Assembly (NCBI GenBank): GCA_002205965.3
Contig: NADL03000006.1
Span: 1,054,001-1,118,000 of the forward strand
Direction: 5' to 3'
Source: Kappaphycus alvarezii
Taxonomy: Eukaryota > Rhodophyta > Florideophyceae > Gigartinales > Solieriaceae
DNA: 64,000 bases
A model generated the notes under the pieces. That model ran no database searches and was not told the origin of the DNA. It saw nothing but the letters and a program-made list of their open reading frames with translations. Within the stretch, counting starts at the first letter, position 1, and each line of letters begins with the position of its first letter. The position numbers and the translations under genes were made by a program. Shown in pieces: positions 50,358-61,700 of this stretch.

Positions 50358-51896
50358 TGTAATACAAAAAATGGTCCTCCCCTCATTTAATACAGGAAAT
50401 GGTCCTCCCTTCACGTAATACAGGAAATGGTCCTCCCTTCACGTAAGACAGGAAATGGTCCTCCCCTCGTGTAATCCAGCAACCTACAACGATCCCGCCC
50501 CTAACTTCTCCAACCGTCATTTCCAAATTTACTTCCATTTTATCTAGATATTTTTATACTGTATTTAACCCTCTGAATCGACCCCGAATCAAGTCCCTTT
50601 TCCCTTTTAGCTTACCTCCTCCTCCAAATTCGCCTTTTTTTGAGAAGAAGGGCGCAAATGCACTATTGCAAAATCCCTTGCAGATTTATTTTACCTATTC
50701 CTAATCTATAGAACCTGCCCCGGGAGCCTATTTAAACCCCTTTATTCTAAGTTCCAAATGCCCCCGATCATTTTACTCATCACCCCTCCCCCCCACACAC
50801 CCAAAGCACCCACATTGCCTCCTGTTCCCCAACTTCTATCACAATGAGCAACCTTCGCCCCTCTGTCCCTATTTCCAAAAACCGCCCTTCCCGTTCCATC
50901 AATGGCCTTCGTCTCGCCGCCTACGGGCCAACCGATGCCGACGACTACATCCGGCGGCAAACAAAGAAGCAAATCATCGAGTTCGTGCGCCGCCTCTTCA
51001 TAGAAGAAGAAGCGAGGGAGGTAAGTCCGGGAGAGGCTGAGAAGGTCGAGGAGGAGAGCGGGGAGTCCTTCGAGGAATGGTTAGCCCCTGAGCTAGTGTA
51101 CGAGGATCAGGAAGATGAGGAGGAGGAGGATGAGAGATGAGGAGGAGAGAGGATGAGGAGGATGAGGATGAGGAGGATGAGGAGGAGGAAGAAGAGGAGG
51201 AGGAGAGGAGGAGGAGGAGGAGGAGGAGGAGAGGCAACAGGGGGCATGGAAAGTGTTGGACTGGTGGGCTGGAAAGAGAGTATGGATCAAGTTGTGCCCA
51301 CGATGGAACCGGATGGAGATATCTTTAGTAGTCTAGATATCTCCCAGGGGGAAATAGAGAGTTGTGAGCCATTCGCAGATATTTGTGGGGACTGCTTGGA
51401 CAGCATGGATATTTTAGAGGAGTTGTTTGGATCTGATTTAGAGAATGGGAAATAAGAGGACCAAATTAATTGTTAGTTTCTTAAGTATCTTTTGCTTAGA
51501 GTATATTGTCCACACAAAGTATTTTTATGCATTTCTTAGTATCTTCTGTAGTTTTGTTCGGACTTTAGGGGTAGCCAAAAGTCTATATAAGCTGAGTAAA
51601 CTGCTTCCTCATGGAGAGGTCAAGCAAGTTGGCAGACAACTTCAAGCCAAGTCCCGAGTAGTAGGAAGTTGAGAGTCAACTTCAGACCCAAGAAAACTTT
51701 TTCTTACGCTAGTCGCAGAGCGTCGTGGTAGACCCTGCCCCTTTTATACTTGCTTGTAGCTTCCTCAACTCTCTTCTATATACACTCCCTTTTGTTCGTT
51801 CAACAATACCACGGCAGCACTTTTGTCGCTCGCAACACCTCCTTCTCAGGGTAATTGGTTCTGAGGATCTCCTCCCCCGCCGATTTACCCCTATCA
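50358..51896 (+). repeat. element B 3' LTR, 1,539 bp
   Basis: Same organisation as the 5' LTR, with tandem repeat, TATTTAAA (50729-50736), ORF, TATATAA and R-U5. The main differences from the 5' LTR are in the GAGGA-type repeat (51110-51235) and single-base run lengths. Confidence 0.9.
50844..51455 (+). CDS. LTR-borne acidic protein, element B 3' LTR (one frame break)
   Basis: Second copy, with the N-terminal block in 50844-51140 and the C-terminal block in 51153-51455. The latter frame enters through the Gly/Arg reading of the GAGGA repeat, then reads MESVGLVGWKESMDQVVPT (a few residues are lost versus the 5' copy), and ends SMDILEELFGSDLENGK. Because the 3' LTR has the same TATTTAAA promoter and no gag downstream, it could be expressed independently of the genomic RNA. 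Confidence 0.65.
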
Positions 51897-52632
51897 GAGT
51901 GATCCCAAAGCTTGTGCACGGGATAGAAGAAGAGGAAGCATAGGGTGAGTCGTCAAAGAAGGGGAACAGGCAAAAAATGAGTCCGGGAAAGGAGAGGAAG
52001 CTGAGGAGTCCGCGAATGAAGACGAAGATTTCGAGCCGGTCATATGAGTGGAAGGAACGAATTGCTTGGAGCAGGTGGTCCCTGCATTGAACAAATTAAA
52101 GGGTGTCGTTTAAACTGTATTCTTTGCAGGAAAGGGTAGGTAGTCGTGGGAAGTCCACAGATGTATGTGGGGAGTATATGGTTGTTTATGATATCTTGAG
52201 GAATTGGAGGTTCTGATGTATAGGATGAAAATTTTGAGGAAACGATTTATTCATTTTCTTTCAGGTATCTTTTGTCAAACTCTCTGCATCCATATGAAGT
52301 CTTTTCCAATTTTTCTGGTGCTTCTAGTAGGTTTGTCTGAATTTCAGTTTGGAAAAAAAATCTACACAATCTGAGTGAATTGCTTCTTCCATGATATGGA
52401 AGCCAACTTTGGAGTCGACTTCAAACAAAAATATTCAAACAAGCTCCTAGCCCGAAACGAAGCGATAGAGCCTACCCCTTTGCAGTTGGTTAATGAACAA
52501 ATCACTCATCTTTCACATTGACTCCTCTCCATCGTCCACTAACGTCTACTTTAGCAATTTAGTTGCCCGCAACGAATCATACCTCGGGTATTTAGTGGTT
52601 CTCTTTTCCTTTGACGCCATTCTTACCCTTTT
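51897..52632 (+). repeat. gypsy LTR D, 3' part
   Basis: Continues LTR D after element B. It has the rest of the acidic ORF (IPKLVHGIEEEEA, then CLEQVVPALNKLKG for SMDQVVPTMEPDGD), tttcaggtatcttttgtc, a diverged TATA region, and R-U5 ending about 52632 with cttaccctttta. No gag is seen downstream, so it is a solo LTR. Confidence 0.6.
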
Positions 52633-53751
52633 AGGCTCCATGCAAGCAAAGTATCAGATGATTTTCGTGTATACCGATTGTTGTCGGGTAATTTTTTCTC
52701 GGACATGGCGTGTCAGGGTGAAAAAGTGGGACTTGGAAGTGGTATTGAAGCTACACAAAGAATTCTTCGAGGCTCAATGCTTGTCTGGAGTCCGGAAAAT
52801 GGAGGACAGTACAATCACTCTTTAGAACTTGGAACGGCTTTAGATGCACGAAAAGCCTGCCTCGTGGAAATTCCCAGCAGTGATTCCGTTCTTATACTGT
52901 CTCATGGATTGCGTCCGTCAACATCTTTCGCGATGGTATTTTTTATGAGTGAATTACACTCAACGGGATATTCCTAGACGGCAGCCAGAGGTCGACCACC
53001 TCCCATGAGTGTCTTCCACTGCTACGTATGTTCCCAGCTCCTTAATTGAGTGAGTGCAAGGTCTTACAAGATTTCTTAAAGGATGAGCTAGAAGCCAAGA
53101 ATATCGCGGCCCCGATGTTTGTTCGCGGAGATGAGCCTGGTCCAAAGGGATGGGGTTTCGCGTCCTGTGGTTTGACTGTTAGCTGTAGTTTTCGTACTTC
53201 CGGGTGTAGTATTCCCCTGTCGATGTCGAAACATAGTCCCTCCATCATTCAGACGAGCTCTTCGGCGCCTTCTCCGGTACAAGGCAGGGGCACTGCGCAT
53301 AAGAAATAGCCTATTGTTAATATTCCGAAACAGTTACACGGTATATGGAACGCCACTTGCCTATTCTCAAGGTCAGCAATGGTTTCAAGTAACTGTCTCA
53401 AAGATAAGGCATGGTTTGCAAAGGGCCGTGTGGTGTAATTCCTCAGAACCGACGGGAGCGTTCAGGACAGAAGTACCCTCGCTGTACTCTTGCTTGATCC
53501 TGTCTGGGTAGAGGCTCTGTACTGATCCAAAAACTTTAGGCCACAATAAAGTGCACATAGGCAGCGAAAAGCGCAGTCCTCGGCTCTCGGCATCTACAGA
53601 GCAAAATATTTGCTCGTGATGCCCGTTACTTGGTGTGATGTACTATCATCAGAGAGCTCATATGCCCCCACAGAAGTGCAGCATGGTTGCTTGATCTTTC
53701 CAGTCTCACGTATCTTTTCAGGTTGGATTTACACACTGTACGCGAACATTG
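52633..53751. other. no supported gene
   Basis: Plus-strand frames of 110 (52493-52825) and 99 codons (52678-52977) overlap in different frames with no recognisable motif; the first starts inside LTR D. No repeat matches elsewhere. It may be the flank of the original LTR D insertion site. Confidence 0.35.
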
Positions 53752-55201
53752 TGTAATACAAAAAGTGGTCTCCCCTCATGTAATACAGGAAATGGTCCTC
53801 CCCTCATGAATACAGGAAATGGTCCTCCCTTCGTGTAATCCAGCAACCTACAACGATCCCGCCCCTAACTTCTCCCACCGTCCTTTCCAAATTTACTTCC
53901 ATTTTATCTAGATATTTTTATACTGTATTTAGCCCTCTGAATCGACCCCGAATCAAGTTCCTTTTCCCTTTTAGCTTACCTCCTTTCCAAATTCGCCTTT
54001 TTGAGGAAAAGGGCGCAAATGCACTACTGCAAAATACCTTGCAGATTTACTTTACCTATTCCTAATCTATAGAACCTGCCCCGGGAGCCTATTTAAACCC
54101 CTTTATTCAAGTTCCAAATGTCCCTGATCATTTTAACCATCACCCCTCTTCCCCCACACACCCAAAACACTCTACATTGCCTATCATTCCCCAACCTCTG
54201 TCAAAATGAACAACCTTCGCCCTCGCCCCCATCACCAAAACCGCCCCTCTCGCCCCATCAACGGCCTCCGTCTCGCGCCTGCGACCAACCGATGCCGACG
54301 ACTACATCCGGCGACAAACAAAGAAGCAAATCATCGAGTTCGTTCACCGCCTCTTCATAGAAGAAGAGGCGAGGGAGGTAAGTGAGGATGAGACTGAGAA
54401 AGTCGAAGAGGAGAGCGGGGAGTCTTTCGAGGAATGGGCAGCCCCGGAGTTGGTCTACGAGGTTAAGGACGAAGAGGAGGAAGAGGAGGATCAGGATGGG
54501 GATGATGGGGGGTCGATGAGGAAGACGATAGGGACGACGATGAAGACGACGATGATGAGTCACAGGAAGGTAGGGAAGGGTTGGAATGGGGGAATGTATG
54601 CATCAAGTTGTGCCGACGATGGAACCGGATGGAGATATTTTTAGTAGTCTAGATATCTCCAGGAGGGAATAGAGAGCTGTGAGCCATACGCGATATTTGT
54701 GGGACTGCTTGGACAGCATGGATATTTTAGAGGAGTTTTTGGATCTGATTTAGAGAATGGGAAATAAGAGACCAAATTGATTGTTAGTTTCTTAAGTATC
54801 TTTTGCTTAGAGTATATTGTCCACGCAAAGCATTTTTATGCATTTCCTGGTATCTTCTGTAGTTTTGTTTGGACTTAAGGGGTAGCCGAAAGTCTATATA
54901 AGCTGAGTAAACTGCTTCCTCCTTGAGAGGTCAAGCAAGTTGGCAGACAACTTCAAGCCCAGTCCCAAATAGTTAGGAAGTTAGTAGTCAACTTCAAACC
55001 AAGAAGCATTTATTTTATGCTAGTCAATAAGCATAAGTGGTAGACCCTGCCCTTTCATACTTGCTGGTAGCCCACTCAACTGTATTCCCTATCCACCCCT
55101 TCCTGCTCGTTCAACTATACCACGGGAGCACTTTTGTCGCTCGCAACACCTCCTTCTTGGGGTAATTGGTTCTGAGAATCTCCCCCGCCATTACCCTATC
55201 A
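53752..55201 (+). repeat. solo LTR, B type (B3)
   Basis: TGTAATAC...CCCTATCA, 1,450 bp, with the tandem repeat at the start, TATTTAAA (54090-54097), a broken acidic ORF, TATATAAGCTGAG (about 54895) and R-U5. Flanks are cattg (53747-53751) and catta (55202-55206), a target duplication with one mismatch, so it is a solo LTR left after recombination. More diverged from the element B LTRs than those are from each other. Confidence 0.85.
54205..54766 (+). pseudogene. LTR-borne acidic ORF (copy in solo LTR B3)
   Basis: The ATG is at 54205 and the N-terminal residues MNNLRP resemble MSNLRP of element B, but deletions shift the frame early. In other frames the DDYIRRQTKKQIIEFVHR block and the acidic stretch (VYEVKDEEEEEEDQDGDD) can be followed, as can the end with DILEEFLDLI in the place of DILEELFGSD. 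Not functional. Confidence 0.6.
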
Positions 55202-55249
55202 CATTACTCTCAAAATAATCTGTTTACTTCTGTTTCGTGTTTGATGAAT

Positions 55250-55770
55250 GACTTTATTTCTCGTAGTATTGCAAAGCAGCACTACTATTGACATATTATC
55301 AGTAGAGTCCGTTTCTGCCCGTGGACATTTGCCCGTGATGGCGCCAACTCACATCATCAATGAATACTACGGTTGACCTTCAAGTAACGTCCCTCATGTA
55401 TGATAATTCGCTTGTAATGCACTAACTCATACTGATGTTCGACATCTCGCATGAAACGACCCGAATACCGTACTACGTGGTGATCTCAAGATATTTATGA
55501 TAATCGGACTCACCTGCATAACCATTGTAATTCCAGCCAGCAACAGTTCTTTCTAGAATAGCAGATCCCTTCCAGTCTGTAATTACTAATTCATGCGCAC
55601 AGATAAAAAACTCGTTGGGAATATTGGCACGTGCGTAATATAGGAGTGCTCTGAGGAATCTACGAGCTGTATGAGGACGATGACTTTCTCTAGAATAAAA
55701 AAAGGAATAGGTGCAAGCAGACAACACCCCAAAAACCTAGTGGGCCCAGACCGACGCTCATCAGCTCAAC
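55250..55770 (-). CDS. candidate small spliced gene
   Basis: On the minus strand an internal exon at 55689-55514 is bounded by an acceptor with a pyrimidine run (tttttttattctag) and a consensus donor (CAG/GTGAGT at 55513). It encodes a well-mixed segment including RRFLRALLYYARANIPNEFF. A short first exon may start at the ATG at 55765, giving MSVGLGPL. A third exon of about 30 codons can follow an acceptor near 55446 to a stop near 55360. An AATAAA lies at about 55249-55254. I do not recognise the protein of about 95 residues. Without splicing, an 84-codon frame (55473-55727) also exists. Confidence 0.4.
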
Positions 55771-58700
55771 CTCCGAAATAATAGTAATCTTCTTTCTATC
55801 TTCAACTGCTTCCGTTCTAGTTTTCATTCACTTGTTCTTTCCACCTTCAACTGCTTCCGTTCTATCTTTCATTCAAATTCTTAAGCCTATTGCGAGACTG
55901 CTATTCATCACTTAACTCTTAGTGATGACTCCAAAGGTATATAAGTTTCTCAAAAGTCAATTGAGGACTTTCATCTGAATACCTATAACATATGCTGCTC
56001 TTAAGCGAAGGTGTTCTGTCAGCGGTGGAAAACGACTCTGAGCAGCATTAGCCCTTCCCTTACATAATTGCAAATAAAAACGTCGCTATTGCCAGGGACC
56101 TGATCATTCCGGACTTGGTGGTGGTTTACTGCGAATTTGTGCACCTGTTAAAATGAAAGATAAGTAGAGGGGTACGTTGTCAAAATTTTCGCTCAATTCG
56201 ATCCTTCGGCAATAACGGATTTTTCTATGTTAAAAGCCCGATAAGAATTGAGGGATATCTGATAAGCTTTTCTATTTTCATCTCAAATGAATTAGAGTTG
56301 ACCTAGCTGTGAAGAGAGTTCTGTACTGTTTTCGAATGAGCAGACGAAACCCTAAAATGGAAAGAGAACTTAACTCCATTATGTAGGTCCTGAGGCACAG
56401 AATTGTCGATAGTATATTTCGTGGACTTGTTCAAACGACAAGTAAATGATACCTGGTTTCCGAAAAAAATAGATTACATCTGGAGGAGACTGCAAAATAC
56501 AGACAAAACTCATGCACTTCGTTTTAAAATCGAAGAAACTAGCGTCTTTCGAAGTTCAATTTTAGAAGAATGCAAACTAGTAGATGGGAATATTTCTTTC
56601 TTTGCCTTGACAAATATGATATCCGGTGAAATCAAATAGCATAAAGGACTCTTACTTCATTGATAACTTCAGTTGAGTCTTCTTTAAAGCCTTCAATTTC
56701 AATAAGTTTGAGTCCCCGCTCCAGATGAATTTATTAACACATCCGCCACCTGTAAGATTAATTAATCTTCAGAAAGGAAAAAAAATGGGGGATACAAAGA
56801 GTTTCCATGCCAAATTATGCAAAACATTCTGGTCTATTATGATGTTCCATAAGTATTTTGTGTCGCCTAGTCTTATAAAGAGCGAAGTGTTGAAAAGCAT
56901 TTACTAGGATTCAATTCAAACTCTTGGGCCTTTTCTTTGATGTAAAAATCCCTTGAGAGAGGTTTAGCAGAGTAAAGATGCGTTTGATTAATTTCCGCAG
57001 TCTATAAACTGAAGCCGAAGATTGTACCAAGAGATAGTGAGGTCTGATTGAAGGTGTTTTATTTGTTGCGAACACGTGAAAATTCTTCACTTGAGTTTTT
57101 CTCTGCGTTCGCTGATAACAAATCGAGGCTCTTTTTGGTCTTTACGTCTGTAATGGACTTGGTGCCGAGGGCGAAGCGGCCAGCGAGTGCGTTGGCGTCC
57201 TTATGTATTTCCTTATGATTAATACCGCGACTGTGCCTAGTTTCAGTAGTCCTCTTATTTCGTAGCGGATAGTATAAGTTATTACTGTACCCTTTGTGAG
57301 GGTTCGTATGTTTTTATTAACTTATCTAGATCAATTAATTATTCTTCTGGATAGTCTCAGCTGTAAGGTCTCTTTCGAGCCGCAGGGGAAGATATGGGAG
57401 AATTCCATCTGTGAGAGGTACGTTTTGACATGGCCTAAGTCTGATGGTTTGAGGTCATCGTTTTCGGTCTTCTTCACTATTACAAGCTTCCTTTCCTATT
57501 CAACCGATAAGAAAATATACAGTCCTAGTCATTCTTCCAGAATATTTTCGTAAACTCTCTGGCAATAGACCAGGACTTTTTTCCCTGTATGATATGAGGC
57601 ATGGGAATCCGAAGATTGTCATGATGAAGGCGCGATTCGGATCCAAGCCCGAAAGTTTATTATCAACTTCCTTTTCAAGCGATTGGTCCCAGATCAGTGC
57701 ACTATTCTATCTTGGCTATGGACATTCGTGATTCGGATATTTTCAAGAACTGCGTATATTCTTCGATGACAAGAGCGGAGGTAACAAGACCTTTTAGACC
57801 GAGTTGTTGTTCATCTCTTTCACGGCCAGAGCCAAATCATGGCTTTTGTCGGTTTCTAATTGGGAGTTTTATCTTTCGTAACTTTTTTTGGCCAGGCTCG
57901 TGGTAGGGCTCGAGAATTATGAGGCTTCAGTTTTATTGGATTACACATCTACGATACGGTGGAGGTGGATTAACCTGTAAGTAGAGCACATTAGAGATCC
58001 TTAGTCAACAAGTATGCGAAGCGACAGACCGGTGTACACAGGTCATAAATATTCCAGATAGACGATCCATAGGCCTTCAGTGGAAAATATTTTGAGAAAA
58101 TATGCTGTCTATAACTGCGTGGAGTAGTCAAAAATTTGCAGTACATGGTAATCGTTGGAAAAAATTATATCAAGAAATATGCTTTCATTATAGCCCATTA
58201 ATTCTTACAGTAAAGCGTACATTCCCTGCATGTACAGTGACAATGGACCTATTCGGAGCATAATGGATACGCTGGGATAGAATGCAACATTTGAAAATAT
58301 CTAGCAGTGTTTTAGCTTCTCTAGAGTCGGTTCTTCTGGCGCGAGCACTTCTGATAAAGTTGAAAGTTTCGAAGCAATCTTATGTAATAATTGACAATAT
58401 AGTCGGTTTTTTGAGCTCTTGAAGTGCATGCTACTTGGAACGTTTATTGGTGCTAAGAAATCACGGCTGAATGTGCTATTGATTGATATGAACCAATTTT
58501 CGACGAAGTATTTACGATCGTCGAGCAATGCGTCTTGAACTCGCTTTAAGAGTCAGTTTGATACAATTAACTTCGTCAAAGAACCACGAAAAATTATTTC
58601 TAATCCAAATTGAGCTGTTATATCAGCGTTAGAGATGTCCATTTCGACTAAAGTGGCAGAACTCCGAAAAATTTAACATTGGAATGTACAAATATTGTAA

Positions 58701-61700
58701 GGAATCGATGAATGCGACGGCAAAAACCGAACCGATGCTTTGAGATACTTTGCGGGAGTAGATTACTAACGGGCTGAGGATGCAGCTCAGTTTCTCGCGA
58801 CCTGCAGTAGTTCTTAGTAAATCTATTTTAGTAGATCGATGTCGCACAGGGAGCCCAAACGTCTTTCATTTGTCGCGTGCCTGCTACATCAGTTACGCAC
58901 ACATCCTTCATACTTATACCAGTGTTATCCTCGCGTGAGTAAGTACTTTCCTGAAGACATAAGCATAGATTCACCGCGTTTCGTCGCCAATCCGAAAATC
59001 CTTGCTTTCGCCTTGAATAAGATCTGCAACTCGCTCATCGTGCCACTCATTTGTATCAGTAATCTGTCCTGATCGATGTGATCGACCTTCTTACCTTTCA
59101 ATTGAAGTATTTTATGAGCTTAAATTATCAAGGAGAATATTATTTGTTGGTATCCTCGATTTTGGAACCCATGATGCAATTAAACTCGATAATTATTTTG
59201 CATTCAGCGTCATAAATTTCCTTTTTCCTTCTTTTGAGTTCTCATATTATCCGCAATATTCGAAAAATTTCTACTCTACTTTTTCGAAATTACCTCTTAG
59301 CATCGTCTCGGAATGCGCGGAGAGAGTTCAATTACCTTTTCAACCATCTTGTTGACTCTAACAGAAACATCAATCGTACAGATAAATTACATCAATGAAA
59401 ATGGATGAAGTGCTTCCAGGTTCAATTTTACGCGCAGTTTTCTCGCATCGTTTCTGCACATTTTGAGCATTATATAGGCCTTATTCTCTCAGTTCATGTC
59501 GGAGGAGCAAATATTAAAAAAAAAACGACGAATAGGGCCACAAGAGAAAAGGAAGATATCACTTCCGTCCTCAGTAGCCTAAATTTTGATTTATTATGCA
59601 TATTTCTGGTAAAATTTCAAAGTTTCGGCGATGCCATGTGATATTTCTCCTGTAATATTTTTTCTTTGAAGAGATTCGAAATTAACGTTGCCTTTCAAGA
59701 ATCATTTTCGAAGACTCCGTATTATAGATCGGAAGGAGAGGATCAAATGCGAATTTGGCAGCTGGGTGACTCGCATTTGGAGCACTCGACGAGGCCGAAT
59801 GGACTGCGGACGTGGTCAGTACCGGGGAAAACCTGAGATGAGAGTTCATTCGTGCCATGGACTTGGGTTCCGACCAAAGGGTACATACCGTATGGAATAG
59901 GGATCTTTGAATCGAACGGCAGACTGAATGAAGAAAAATAGATCGCATTTCAGGATGTGGACAAACCAGATATGCTTTAATATGCGCTTATCATTCATGA
60001 CAACAGGGATATTATACTTCTTGCCTCGCAATATTCACGAATTCTATCGAACGGAAAGCATTTTGATACTTCAAATATGGTTTTAGCGCGTAAAAGGACA
60101 GATAAAGGTCTCCAATAAAAGGACAGATTATGTGATAATCAGCAGTAATTCCAAATACTGACGAAAGTCTTGCGAGCCTTGTATTTCGTTCATAGATGCC
60201 GAGAAGCTCGATGAGTCTTCAGTGGGTCCAAAGCATTCCAGGGTAGAGTTTGACGCGTCAAGCATATGTTGAAAATACGTACTAAGAGAGAAAAATTACT
60301 ACTGAAAAAAGTAAGGGTAGTTCGATTGATTTTTTGAAGGCATGATCGTACCTGGGATTACTTTTATGACTTACGAATTGGCTACTACGTACTCTTAGGA
60401 TTCGAGAATCCAATTCACACGACCAATGTCTAAATATATTCTAAAAGTAAAAGTTTCTCCATACTCCTGGCGCCCCCTTCGCTGTATACAGCAGAAAATA
60501 CCAACTTTCTCATGCGTGGGTGTGTCAAATTAACACAACTTAAAAGGTTTTGTTCGGTCTCTCGCGAACGCGTGGTTACGGAAATGTGCAGTATTCTTCT
60601 AACCGTGAGCTGCGCTTTACGTATGAAAATATCGTAGTTGTAATCCAACGAACTGGCCCGTTGTGGACCACATCATTTCTTTGCAACAAAAATGTTAAGC
60701 TAAGAATATATAAAATAGACTTTGACGGTGACCTATAAGCTACGTTTTGGAATAGGGAGACCGCAATCCAGAGAACTGCTTTTAGTGTAAAGCTCGAAAT
60801 TATTTGAACAAAAATGTTAAGTTCCGAACACGTACTGGATCCTTCCAGTACCGGTTACCGTTGGATAAGTACTCAACCAATAAATCTGTAATGCGGTACA
60901 CGTTAGAAAGTTATTTATGTGCAGAGACTTACTTTGCATTAATATTACCATATGGTAAAATGATTACTGCATTAATCAATTACTATACAACAACAAATTA
61001 AAGTACTTTTTTCGTACAATATTTTGTTAATAGACCCGTCTACCAATGAGAATATCCCAAATGTAAACATCAGCAATTTCATTACCCTCAAATAAAGACA
61101 CTTGGGAGTACAGAAGCGGCATAGCGACAGATTCAACAGCCAATCATAGACCAGCTTGTTATTTAATTTTGAAACCCTCGAAACGCGCCGTGATTTTATA
61201 TTTTCTCAAAATTATCTTTCATCCCAGTCAACTTCATCACCCGCATATTACACGTTGAACTCTTAAAGAACACATCTCTGACACATGTCCTACTCCCTCT
61301 TCAACAGCATCATCTTGGAGGGAAAATATTGAACTGTAGATGTGTTGATCTTCTTTAATATCTTTTCGCTCATGTTTATTGAAGATACTCAAAAAGTTCG
61401 TAATCGTGACCTTGCTATTTTGTTATGTCGCACGTTCTATGCACAATGCGAAAATTTCCGCTGTCCTTCGGTCAAGTAATCTTCACCCTTCGAACTTACT
61501 ACCCCGCGCCCTCCACTGCGAAGTACATGAGGTGCCCACCAAAACTTCCCTTCAACACTCTGAAATCTCTCTCCCTCAAATTCCCATCTCACTTCAAGAC
61601 CGTTAATTCTTCATATCATCCATCAACGGGTCACTGCGTCGGAGAACTTGTAACAACATTTTCGCCGACACCGCATGCCAGCTACAAAGCGAAGGCTACC

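Larger units (their letters stand above)
42744..51896 (+). mobile_element. Ty3/gypsy element B, full length
   Basis: 9,153 bp, with LTRs at 42744-44278 and 50358-51896 (TGTAATAC...CCCCTATCA), exact 5-bp target duplication GAGTG (42739-42743 and 51897-51901), a primer-binding-site candidate at 44281, and polypurine tract GAGAAAGGGGGCG (50345-50357). Internal sequence is almost identical to element A, but the U3 is unrelated and carries the acidic ORF. Gag and the protease-RT frame are long and open; the rest of pol has a handful of indels, mostly in base runs. The two LTRs are nearly identical, so insertion is recent. Confidence 0.95.

Noticed and set aside
51153..51240. Arg/Gly-rich and Leu/Ser-rich frames across the GAGGA repeat (both strands)
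   Set aside because: These are alternative readings of a purine repeat. The acidic reading, continuous in LTR C2 (22407-22664), is the one that joins the two conserved blocks.
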